A DNA stretch of 64,000 bases, from assembly GCF_030316895.1 (NCBI RefSeq), contig NZ_JASZYV010000001.1, positions 310,001-374,000 on the forward strand. The letters run 5' to 3'. The position numbers were made by a program, and so were the translations under genes. Origin of the DNA: Variovorax dokdonensis (GTDB lineage Bacteria > Pseudomonadota > Gammaproteobacteria > Burkholderiales > Burkholderiaceae_C). The stretch's first letter is position 1. Each line of letters starts with the position of its first letter. Positions 51,538 through 59,253 of this stretch are shown one piece after another. A model generated the notes under the pieces. That model did not search any database and was not told the DNA's origin. It was given only the letters and a program-made list of their open reading frames with translations.

Positions 51538-52218
51538 ATGTCCCAAGCTCAACGCAAGGCGGAACGCACCCGGCGCGGCAACCTGCGCATGGTGGGCAAG
51601 CTCGCGGTGGTCACGGCCGGCATGTTCGCCTTCGGCTACGCGCTGGTGCCGATGTACCGCGCCATCTGCGAAGTCACGGGGATCAACATCCTGGCGCTGT
51701 CCGAACTGCAGGTGCCTGGCGGCGCCTCGGGCGGCAAGGACGTGAAGCTGGGCAATTCGCAGGTCGACAGGTCCCGCACCATCACCGTCGAGTTCGACGC
51801 CAATGCCCGCGGCCTGTGGGAATTCCACCCTGAAGTGCGTTCGATGCAGGTGCATCCGGGCGAACTGAACACGGTGATGTACGAGTTCCAGAACACGCAG
51901 AACCGCCGTATGGCCGCGCAGGCCATTCCGAGCTACGCGCCACAGCAGGCGGCGCCGTATTTCAACAAGCTCGAGTGCTTCTGCTTCAACCAGTACACCT
52001 TGCAGCCCGGCGAAAGCAAGAACTGGCCAGTGGCCTTCGTGATCGATCCGAAGATATCCAAAGACGTCAAGACGATCACGCTGTCCTATACGTTCTTCGA
52101 AGTGGGTTCATCGGTGCCCGCGGCGCCTGCCGCTTCGAATCCGGCGCCGGCAGTCGCGTCGAAGCCCGTTCCGGCAGCGACTGCAGCCGCCTCGGTCGCG
52201 ACCGAGCCTCGCTCTTGA
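51538..52218 (+). CDS. ctaG: cytochrome c oxidase assembly protein CtaG/Cox11
   Basis: 226 residues. One membrane anchor (VVTAGMFAFGYALVPMYRAICEV, key residues 24-46) and a periplasmic Cox11 domain with the copper-binding CFCF (Cys147, Cys149). The role is insertion of CuB into subunit I. It has an added Ala/Pro/Ser-rich tail of about 35 residues (191-226) not found in most homologues. Its stop is followed by the DUF2970 gene. Confidence 0.95.
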   Translation: MSQAQRKAERTRRGNLRMVGKLAVVTAGMFAFGYALVPMYRAICEVTGINILALSELQVPGGASGGKDVKLGNSQVDRSRTITVEFDANARGLWEFHPEVRSMQVHPGELNTVMYEFQNTQNRRMAAQAIPSYAPQQAAPYFNKLECFCFNQYTLQPGESKNWPVAFVIDPKISKDVKTITLSYTFFEVGSSVPAAPAASNPAPAVASKPVPAATAAASVATEPRS

Positions 52219-52224
52219 GTGCGC

Positions 52225-52461
52225 ATGACGAAACCCGCCGCACCACCGCAAGACCAGGCTGGCGCCGAGCCTGCGCGGCCTTCGCTCGCGCGGACGATCA
52301 AGGCGGTCGCCTGGGGCTTTTTCGGCGTGCGCAAGAACAGCGCCTACGAAGAAGACATTCGGCGCCTGACGCCTCTGCACGTCGTGGGCGTGGGCCTGGT
52401 GGCCGTGGTGCTGCTGGTGCTGGGCCTGGTGGCCCTGGTGAAATTCGTGGTCGCGCCATAG
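52225..52461 (+). CDS. DUF2970 membrane protein
   Basis: 78 residues from the ATG at 52225; a GTG at 52219 is possible. After a Pro/Ala-rich head, the RTIKAVAWGFFGVRKNSAYEED stretch (key residues WGFFGVRK) and one membrane helix (VGVGLVAVVLLVLGLVALV) match DUF2970. Commonly lies between ctaG and ctaE in betaproteobacteria. Function unknown, presumably oxidase assembly. Confidence 0.85.
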   Translation: MTKPAAPPQDQAGAEPARPSLARTIKAVAWGFFGVRKNSAYEEDIRRLTPLHVVGVGLVAVVLLVLGLVALVKFVVAP

Positions 52462-52515
52462 GCACGGACACAGGAACATAGAAAACTGAGAAACACGAGA
52501 AAGCAGGAGCGATTC

Positions 52516-53397
52516 ATGAGTTCGACCACCCACGGTAGCGCCCCCTATTACTTTGTGCCCGGCCCATCGGCGTATCCGGTGCTGAGCGCCATCGGCCTGC
52601 TGTTCGTGATCTTCGGGGCCGCCCAGTGGATCAACGGGCACGGCTGGGGCGCCTGGGCGCTCTTGCTGGGCATGGCGATCTGGCTGTCGACGCTGTTCCG
52701 CTGGTTCCGCACGGCCGCGCACGAAAGCGAAGGCGGTCAGTACGGCCACAAGGTCGACCTGTCCTACCGCTGGAGCATGAGCTGGTTCATCTTCTCGGAG
52801 GTGATGTTCTTCGGCGCCTTCTTCACGGCGCTGTGGTGGGCGCGCTCCCACGCGCTGCCGACGCTGGGAAGCCTGGACAACGCCCTGCTGTGGCCCGATT
52901 TCAAGGCGGTGTGGCCCACCATGGCGGCCGGTGCGACTGCGTCACCGGCCAACATCGTCGAGCCGTTCCAGACTGTCGGCCCCTTCTGGCTGCCCACCAT
53001 CAATACCGCGCTGCTGCTCAGCTCGGGCGTGACGATCACGCTGGCGCACCATGCATTGCGTGCCGGTCACCGTGCGCAGACCATCCGCTTCATGTGGGCC
53101 ACAGTGCTGCTTGGCTTCATCTTCCTGTGCGTGCAAGGCTACGAGTACTACCATCTGTATACCGAGCTGAACCTCAAGCTCAGCTCCGGCACCTACGGCT
53201 CCACCTTCTTCATGCTGACCGGCTTCCACGGCCTGCACGTGTTCATCGGCATGCTGATGCTGTTCTTCATCACGCTGCGCCTGCGTGCTGGCCATTTCAC
53301 GGCCGAGCGCCACTTCGGTTTCGAAGGAGCCGCCTGGTACTGGCACTTCGTGGACGTGGTGTGGCTGGGCTTGTATTTCCTGGTCTACTGGCTCTGA
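52516..53397 (+). CDS. ctaE: cytochrome c oxidase subunit III
   Basis: 293 residues, seven membrane helices. HFGFEGAAWYWHFVDVVWLG at the end and FSEVMFFGAFFTALWWARSHA in the middle are the subunit III hallmarks, with the lipid-binding Glu in FSEV. Last plus-strand gene before a bidirectional terminator at 53423-53448. Confidence 0.96.
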   Translation: MSSTTHGSAPYYFVPGPSAYPVLSAIGLLFVIFGAAQWINGHGWGAWALLLGMAIWLSTLFRWFRTAAHESEGGQYGHKVDLSYRWSMSWFIFSEVMFFGAFFTALWWARSHALPTLGSLDNALLWPDFKAVWPTMAAGATASPANIVEPFQTVGPFWLPTINTALLLSSGVTITLAHHALRAGHRAQTIRFMWATVLLGFIFLCVQGYEYYHLYTELNLKLSSGTYGSTFFMLTGFHGLHVFIGMLMLFFITLRLRAGHFTAERHFGFEGAAWYWHFVDVVWLGLYFLVYWL

Positions 53398-53422
53398 TGA
53401 ACGGACCTTCGGACAAGGCACG

Positions 53423-53448
53423 AAAAAAGCGCCGCAAGGCGCTTTTTT
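53423..53448. terminator. bidirectional intrinsic terminator after ctaE
   Basis: An 11-bp stem AAAAAAGCGCC / GGCGCTTTTTT with a GCAA tetraloop. A T-run follows on each strand, so it ends both the ctaE transcript (plus) and the small minus-strand gene at 53475. Confidence 0.88.
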
Positions 53449-53474
53449 CTTGGGGCAGCGACAATCAGGCGGAT

Positions 53475-53696
53475 CTATTTGCCGACCGGAAGGCCCCCTG
53501 GCTGGATGAGCCCGAATTTCCAGGCGAGCAGCACACAAAGGAACAAAACCACCGACAGGGCGATCCGAAGGGTCAACGCCCGAGCCATTCCTCCGGATTT
53601 GGCGCGTCCATCCCGTCCTCCCTTCAGCATGAAGAACAGGGCGGCTCCCAGACAAGCCACGATGCCCAGCAGGGCCACGGCGATCACGTATTTCAT
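53475..53696 (-). CDS. twin-transmembrane DUF2909 protein
   Basis: 73 residues. Two hydrophobic helices (about 3-24 and 41-60) separated by a basic loop (GGRDGRAKSGG), a 'twin transmembrane' protein (DUF2909) of betaproteobacteria. It lies on the opposite strand inside the cytochrome oxidase cluster, 19 bp from the divergent SURF1 gene and ending before the bidirectional terminator. Function unknown. Confidence 0.82.
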   Translation of the reverse strand: MKYVIAVALLGIVACLGAALFFMLKGGRDGRAKSGGMARALTLRIALSVVLFLCVLLAWKFGLIQPGGLPVGK

Positions 53697-53747
53697 GTCA
53701 CGGATTATCGACCTGTGAGTTACGGTCATTCGGCGCGAGCGCATGGC

Positions 53748-54872
53748 ATGGCTCCGCTCTCCCCATCTCCCCGCCGCTCGTGGCGCTGGCTCATTCTTCT
53801 TCTGGCACTGGCATTGGTGGCTACGGGCATCCTGCTGGGTCGCTGGCAACTGAACCGCGCCTCGCAAAAAGAAGCCATCCAGGCCCAGATCGCTGCGCAA
53901 GGCAAGCTCGAGCCGCTCACGCAAGCGCAATTCCTGGCCATGGACGACCCGCTTGCTTCGGTGCATCGTCGCGTCAAGCTCAGGGGACTGTGGCTGGTGC
54001 CGCAAACCGTATACCTGGACAACCGCCAGATGAATGGCGTTCCCGGCTTCTTCGTGCTGACCCCGTTCGCGCTCGAAGGCACCGAGCAGACGGTGATGAT
54101 CCAGCGTGGCTGGATCCAGCGTAACTTCGAAGACAGAATCAGTTTGCAGCCCGTCCAGACACCTCCTGGCCTGGTCGAGGTGGAGGCGGTGATCGCCACG
54201 CCCCCGGCGCATCTGTTGGAACTGGGGTCGCCCGCTTCCAGCGAGCCCGGCAGTTCGAGTGCGATACCGGCGCCTGCGGCGACGCAAGCTGCGCCATCGA
54301 CGTCGCCTGCACAGACTGCGCCGTCTGCAACCTCCGCGCCCAAGACGACGACGGACGTGCAGATCGACCCGCCTACCGACAAGAGCGTGACCGACATCCC
54401 CATCGCACCCAGGCTCGTGCCCACTCCCGCCGACCCCGAGCCCGCTTCCCAGCCGCCGGCCAGCAGCGTGGCGACCACGCCTTTGCCTTCCAAGGCGCTG
54501 CAGGCACAGGCATCCCGTGACAAGGCCGCGCCCGACAAACCCCTTCAGGGCGACGAAGCGCGCAACGCGGTCAGTGTCCGCAATGGCACTGCCGGTCCGA
54601 GCCCTTCCGCCATCCGGCAAAATCTCGACCTGGATGCTTACCGGCGCGAAACCGGATTGCCACTGCGGACAGGATTCAGCCTGCAACAGGTGGGCCCTGC
54701 GTCGGAAGGCCTGAAGCGTGACTGGCCGGCGCCCGCTCTGGGCATCGATCGGCACTACGGTTATGCATTCCAGTGGTTCTGCCTGTCGGCGGTCGTCGCC
54801 ATCCTGTATGTCTGGTTCCAACTCATTGCCCCCTTCCGCCGCACCCGTCGCGCGAGGCGGCTCCATGGCTGA
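53748..54872 (+). CDS. SURF1-family cytochrome oxidase assembly protein with a large insert
   Basis: 374 residues from the ATG at 53748 (a GTG at 53715 is possible). Normal SURF1 segments are at both ends: ILLGRWQLNRASQKEA, VYLDNRQMNGVPGFFVLTPF, and the C-terminal HYGYAFQWFCLSAVV helix. Between about residues 160 and 285 lies a Pro/Ala/Ser/Thr-rich low-complexity insertion that makes the protein about 110-125 residues longer than usual. SURF1 assists heme a delivery to subunit I. Two membrane helices, with the loop in the periplasm. Confidence 0.9.
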   Translation: MAPLSPSPRRSWRWLILLLALALVATGILLGRWQLNRASQKEAIQAQIAAQGKLEPLTQAQFLAMDDPLASVHRRVKLRGLWLVPQTVYLDNRQMNGVPGFFVLTPFALEGTEQTVMIQRGWIQRNFEDRISLQPVQTPPGLVEVEAVIATPPAHLLELGSPASSEPGSSSAIPAPAATQAAPSTSPAQTAPSATSAPKTTTDVQIDPPTDKSVTDIPIAPRLVPTPADPEPASQPPASSVATTPLPSKALQAQASRDKAAPDKPLQGDEARNAVSVRNGTAGPSPSAIRQNLDLDAYRRETGLPLRTGFSLQQVGPASEGLKRDWPAPALGIDRHYGYAFQWFCLSAVVAILYVWFQLIAPFRRTRRARRLHG

Positions 54873-55542
54873 CGAGCCGTTGGGGCTGACCGTGCATTCG
54901 ATGCCGTCGCCACAGCAGACGCTGGCCGCGGCCGAGGACGGCAAGCGCACACGCCTGGGACGCATGAAGATGCTGCTGGTGATGCTGGTGTGCGCCGCAC
55001 CGGTGATCGCCTCGTACTTCACGTACTACGTGGTTCGTCCTGAAGGCCGCAGTGCCTATGGCGAACTCATCGACCCCCAGCGTCCCTTGCCCGATGTCGC
55101 GGCCGCAGCGCCCGATGGCAGCGTCGTGAAGCTGCCGACGCTCAGGGGTCAGTGGCTGCTCGTCGTCACCAGTGGTGGCGAATGCGACAGCGCCTGCGAA
55201 CAGGCGCTTTACCTGCAACGCCAGTTGCGCGAAGGCCTGGGCCGCGAGAAGGACCGGCTCGACCGTGTCTGGCTCATCAGCGACGGCCGGTCCATGCCCG
55301 AGCGGTTGCGCGCCGCCATGCAGGGTGCCACCGTGCTGCAGGTGCCGCAGGCGCAACTCGCGCAATGGCTGCAGGCCGCGCCGGGCCACGCGCTGGCCGA
55401 CCACATGTACCTGGTCGACCCCATGGGTAATTGGATGATGCGCTTCCCGCCGAACATGGACGCCGCGGGCGCCTCGCGCGCGAAGCGGGACATCGAGCGC
55501 GTGCTTCGCGCTTCGTCGTCCTGGGACGAGGCCGGCCGATAA
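54865..55542 (+). CDS. Sco-like thioredoxin-fold membrane protein
   Basis: 225 residues. The start overlaps the SURF1 stop by 8 bp. One membrane helix (about 34-55) precedes a periplasmic thioredoxin-like domain with a CxxxC pair (Cys107 and Cys111, GECDSACEQ), as in Sco copper chaperones, though the usual context of the Sco His is not obvious. It probably assists CuA or redox handling in oxidase assembly. Conserved at this place in betaproteobacterial cox clusters. Confidence 0.78.
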   Translation: MADEPLGLTVHSMPSPQQTLAAAEDGKRTRLGRMKMLLVMLVCAAPVIASYFTYYVVRPEGRSAYGELIDPQRPLPDVAAAAPDGSVVKLPTLRGQWLLVVTSGGECDSACEQALYLQRQLREGLGREKDRLDRVWLISDGRSMPERLRAAMQGATVLQVPQAQLAQWLQAAPGHALADHMYLVDPMGNWMMRFPPNMDAAGASRAKRDIERVLRASSSWDEAGR

Positions 55543-55555
55543 AGGCCTGGATGCG

Positions 55556-56794
55556 ATGAACGACGTTCCCCTTTACGACCTTGCACCGGTCGCCTGGCTC
55601 CTGGGCATCGGCGTGCTGATCGCGATGGTGCCGCTGCTTTACGTCTGGCGGCGCCATGGCGGCCATGGTCCGGGTCGCAGGCTGCAGGCGCTGACGGTGC
55701 TCACGTTGTTCCTGACCTTCGACCTCACGTTGTTCGGCGCCTTCACGCGCCTGAGCGATTCCGGCCTGGGCTGCCCGGACTGGCCCGGCTGCTACGGCAA
55801 TGCGAGCCCGATGGGTGCGCGCCATGAGATTGCCATGGCGCAGTCGGCACAGCCGACCGGGCCGGTCACGCATTCCAAGGCCTGGGTCGAGATGGTCCAC
55901 CGCTACCTGGCGACGGCTGTCGGCTTCCTAATCCTCGTGCTCGCGGTCGCGACCTGGGTGGCGCGGCGTCGTGAGCGACGTTCACCGCAAACAGCCGCGC
56001 GCGGCCTCGGTTCTCTCAGCGCATGGTGGCCAGCGGCCACGTTGGTGTGGGTGTGCCTGCAGGGGGCGTTCGGCGCACTGACGGTGACATGGCGCCTCTA
56101 TCCCGCCATCGTCACCCTGCATCTGCTCGGGGCGGTCGTGCTGCTCGCGCTCCTGTGCATCCAGGCGGTGCGGTACAGCCAGGCGGCCAACCTGCGCTCG
56201 CCCATCCCGTTGGAAGCTGGGCTGCGAACGCTGTTGCTTTGGACCGGCGGCGTCCTCCTGCTGCAGATTGCCCTTGGTGGTTGGGTCAGTACCAACTATG
56301 CGGTACTGGCCTGCACGCAGTTTCCGACGTGCCAGGGGAGTTGGTGGCCGCCGATGAATTTCTCGCAGGCTTTCGAGATCTGGCGCGAATTGGGAACCGA
56401 TTCGAGCGGCGTTCCCATTGAATTCGCGGCACTGACGGCCATCCACTATGTGCACCGCCTGATGGCCTATGTGGTGTTCGCCTCGATCGCGGTACTGGCG
56501 TGGCGCCTGCTTCGCCGCGGAGTGCTTCGTGCGCAGGCGCAGTGGCTGGCGGGCCTTGCACTGTTGCAACTGGCGACCGGTCTCGGCAACGTGCTGCTCG
56601 GCTGGCCGCTGGTGGCGGCACTGCTGCACACCGGCGGGGCCGCCGCCCTGGCAGTCGCCTTGACCTGGGCCTTGTGCGAAAGCCGCCGTGCCACGGCCAC
56701 GGACCGCGTCGCCGCGAACGCGAACACTCGAGCAGCGTCCGCCTCACGACTGGCCACTGCGGGCGCCGGCGCATCCAGGGGATCCAAGCCATGA
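55556..56794 (+). CDS. ctaA: heme A synthase
   Basis: 412 residues, eight membrane helices, with the ligand His in [15 protein letters not shown] and [14 protein letters not shown] and the paired periplasmic Cys in [10 protein letters not shown]. It is the Cox15/CtaA type that oxidises heme O to heme A. A hydrophilic C-terminal tail rich in Ala/Thr/Arg ends with a stop overlapping the ctaB start by 4 bp (ATGA). Confidence 0.95.
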   Translation: MNDVPLYDLAPVAWLLGIGVLIAMVPLLYVWRRHGGHGPGRRLQALTVLTLFLTFDLTLFGAFTRLSDSGLGCPDWPGCYGNASPMGARHEIAMAQSAQPTGPVTHSKAWVEMVHRYLATAVGFLILVLAVATWVARRRERRSPQTAARGLGSLSAWWPAATLVWVCLQGAFGALTVTWRLYPAIVTLHLLGAVVLLALLCIQAVRYSQAANLRSPIPLEAGLRTLLLWTGGVLLLQIALGGWVSTNYAVLACTQFPTCQGSWWPPMNFSQAFEIWRELGTDSSGVPIEFAALTAIHYVHRLMAYVVFASIAVLAWRLLRRGVLRAQAQWLAGLALLQLATGLGNVLLGWPLVAALLHTGGAAALAVALTWALCESRRATATDRVAANANTRAASASRLATAGAGASRGSKP

Positions 56795-57699
56795 GCACGC
56801 CCATCTCCGCCCAAGGCCAGCCCGGCATCAGCCTGATGCGCCAGTACTACGTGCTGACCAAGCCGCGCGTCGTGCAGCTCATCGTGTTCTGCGCCTTCAT
56901 CGGCATGGTGCTGGCCGTACCGGGCGTGCCCGAGTGGTCGGACGTCGTGCTCGCTGCCATCGCAAGCGCAGGCATCTGGCTGGTGGCTGGTGCTGCAGCG
57001 GCCTTCAACTGCCTGGTCGAAAAGCGCATCGATGCCAAGATGAAGCGCACTTCCTGGCGGCCCACGGCGCGCGGCGAACTGGGGGACCGGCAGGCGCTGC
57101 TTTTTTCCGCAGCCTTGTGCGCGGGCGGCTCGGCGCTGCTGTGGTTCGCGGTCAATCCGCTGACCATGTGGCTCACATTCGCTACCTTCGTGGGCTACGC
57201 CGTCATCTACACAGTAGTGCTCAAGCCGCTCACGCCGCAGAACATCGTCATCGGCGGTGCCTCCGGCGCGATGCCGCCGGTGCTCGGCTGGGCCGCGATG
57301 CGTGGCGACGTGGGGCCGGAAGCGCTTATCCTCTTTCTCATCATCTTCCTGTGGACCCCGCCGCACTTCTGGGCGCTGGCGCTTTACCGCGTGGAGGACT
57401 ATCGCAAGGCCGGCCTGCCGATGCTGCCGGTCACGCACGGCAACGAGTTCACCCGCCTGCAGGTGCTGCTCTACACCTTCATCCTGTTCGCGGCTTGCCT
57501 GATGCCCTTCGCGTACGGCATGAGCGGTTGGCTCTACCTTCTAGTGGCCGTCGCGGTGAGCCTGGGCTTCACCGGTTATGCCTTTGCCTTGTGGCGCCAC
57601 TATTCCGATGCGTTGGCGCGCAAGACCTTCCGCTTTTCGCTGATCCATCTGAGCGTGCTCTTTGCCGCTCTGCTGGTGGATCACTACATCCCTTACTAG
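56791..57699 (+). CDS. ctaB: protoheme IX farnesyltransferase (heme O synthase)
   Basis: 302 residues, nine membrane helices. The prenyltransferase Asp-rich motifs are seen in [15 protein letters not shown] and in [19 protein letters not shown]. It adds the farnesyl group to heme B, giving heme O, the substrate of CtaA. Translationally coupled to ctaA. Confidence 0.96.
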   Translation: MSTPISAQGQPGISLMRQYYVLTKPRVVQLIVFCAFIGMVLAVPGVPEWSDVVLAAIASAGIWLVAGAAAAFNCLVEKRIDAKMKRTSWRPTARGELGDRQALLFSAALCAGGSALLWFAVNPLTMWLTFATFVGYAVIYTVVLKPLTPQNIVIGGASGAMPPVLGWAAMRGDVGPEALILFLIIFLWTPPHFWALALYRVEDYRKAGLPMLPVTHGNEFTRLQVLLYTFILFAACLMPFAYGMSGWLYLLVAVAVSLGFTGYAFALWRHYSDALARKTFRFSLIHLSVLFAALLVDHYIPY

Positions 57700-57713
57700 A
57701 AATTCAGCCAGCC

Positions 57714-58343
57714 ATGTCCGTTCCCGTCACATCCGAACGCAAGCGCACCCTGTTCAAGTGGATGGCCGCCGCCGCGGCCGCGCCGATGTTGGGCACCCTT
57801 GCCGGCTGCATGGACGGCGGCGACAAGAAGAGCTTCAAGGCGGTCGACATCACCGGTGCCGAATATGCGCGCGACTTCTCGCTCAAGGATGCCGACGGTA
57901 AGACGCGGACACTCGCCGACTTCAAGGGCAAGGTGGTCGTGCTGTTCTTCGGCTATGCCCAGTGCCCGGATGTGTGCCCCACCACGATGACCGAGATGAC
58001 CGAGGTCAAGAAGGCACTGGGCGCCGACGGCGACAAGTTGCAGGTGGTTTTCGTGACCGTCGACCCGGAGCGCGATACGGCCGAGGTCATGAAGGCTTAC
58101 ATGGGTGCCTTCGACCCGACCTTCATTGCCCTCATTCCGACGCCTCAGGAACTCGTCGCGGTGGCGAAAGACTTCAAGGTCTACTACAAGAAGGTCGACG
58201 GCAAGACGCCCACCAGTTACTCGATGGACCATTCGGCCGCTCAGTACATGTACGACCCACAAGGTCGCCTGCGTCTCTACGTGCGCTACGGCAGCCCGGT
58301 GGCCGACATCGCCGCGGATATCAAGACGCTGCTGGCCGCTTGA
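57714..58343 (+). CDS. SCO1/SenC copper chaperone
   Basis: 209 residues. The N-terminus is a Tat/Sec-like signal with a lipobox (GTLAGC), so the protein is likely a lipoprotein anchored at the outer face of the inner membrane. The thioredoxin fold has CPDVCPTTM with both copper-binding Cys and the later His in YSMDHSAAQ. It delivers copper to the CuA site of subunit II. The last cox gene, 14 bp after ctaB. Confidence 0.94.
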   Translation: MSVPVTSERKRTLFKWMAAAAAAPMLGTLAGCMDGGDKKSFKAVDITGAEYARDFSLKDADGKTRTLADFKGKVVVLFFGYAQCPDVCPTTMTEMTEVKKALGADGDKLQVVFVTVDPERDTAEVMKAYMGAFDPTFIALIPTPQELVAVAKDFKVYYKKVDGKTPTSYSMDHSAAQYMYDPQGRLRLYVRYGSPVADIAADIKTLLAA

Positions 58344-58356
58344 TCGTCCGCGCGGC

Positions 58357-59205
58357 ATGGCTTCGCGCGCTGTCGAACATCTGCTGGCGCGCAAGGGCGC
58401 TTTCCGGATTGCGCTCATTCCAGCCGAGGTGCTGGACGCACTCAATGACGGGTTGATCGAAACCGTCAACCTCAACGAATTCCTGGCGATCGACCTGAGC
58501 CGGCTTGCGCCCGGGGTCGCGCGCGACGTCGGGCTGGACCCGAGCGACGAACGCCTGGGCGACGCGCTGGCAATGCTCGATGCCTTCAAGCCGATGCAGC
58601 GGCACGGCCACGTGGCCCGTGCGCTTTACGAGATGGTGCGTACCCAGGCCGATGCGGCTTCGCGCGATGCCATCGCGCACCGACTGGCCACGCATCGCAG
58701 CGATGTGGCACGTGCATGGGCAACCCAGTGGATCGCATTTTCCGGCTTGCTATTGGCGGCGAGGTTGTCGGCCGTGAGGCGCTTTGCCGCCGATCCTCAT
58801 TTCGGGGTGCGGGAGTTTGCATGGATGGCACTGCGCGATGCGGTGATCGCGGCTCCGGACGCGGCGATCGACGCGCTGCTGCCCTTGGCGTGCGATGGCG
58901 ACCCCAATATCCGCCGCTTCGCCTGCGAGTTGACGCGTCCCAGGGGCGTCTGGTGCGCGCCCATTGCAGACTTCAGGAATGAGCCTTGGCGCGCGCAGGA
59001 TCTGCTGGAACTGCTGCGCAGCGATCCAAGCCGCTATGTCCAGGATTCGGTGGCCAACTGGCTCAACGACGCCAGCAAGTCTCAGGCAGCCTGGGTCGTA
59101 CAACTGTGCGAGCGCTGGGGCATCGAAAGCGCATCACCCGCGACGGCCTACATCGTTCGGCGCGCGATGCGCACGCTGAACAAATCAGCGGGCCCCGGGG
59201 TATGA
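58357..59205 (+). CDS. HEAT-repeat (DNA-alkylation-repair-like) protein
   Basis: 282 residues from the ATG at 58357. A series of helical pairs such as RRFAADPHFGVREFAWMALR and DGDPNIRRFACELTRPRG matches the HEAT-repeat fold of the AlkD group. The tryptophans and Asp expected to contact alkylated bases cannot be confirmed by reading. It lies 13 bp after the sco1 gene and ends with a strong terminator shared with mdoH. Likely cytosolic. Confidence 0.75.
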   Translation: MASRAVEHLLARKGAFRIALIPAEVLDALNDGLIETVNLNEFLAIDLSRLAPGVARDVGLDPSDERLGDALAMLDAFKPMQRHGHVARALYEMVRTQADAASRDAIAHRLATHRSDVARAWATQWIAFSGLLLAARLSAVRRFAADPHFGVREFAWMALRDAVIAAPDAAIDALLPLACDGDPNIRRFACELTRPRGVWCAPIADFRNEPWRAQDLLELLRSDPSRYVQDSVANWLNDASKSQAAWVVQLCERWGIESASPATAYIVRRAMRTLNKSAGPGV

Positions 59206-59207
59206 AA

Positions 59208-59229
59208 AAGGCCCGCATCAGCGGGCCTT
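59208..59229. terminator. bidirectional terminator between the HEAT gene and mdoH
   Basis: AAGGCCCGC and GCGGGCCTT pair around the loop ATCA. The run of five A before the stem is a T-tract for the minus strand (mdoH end); the plus strand has only TTC. It ends mdoH well and the HEAT gene moderately. Confidence 0.8.
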
Positions 59230-59253
59230 CTCAGTCAGCAACGGCGGGATGAA

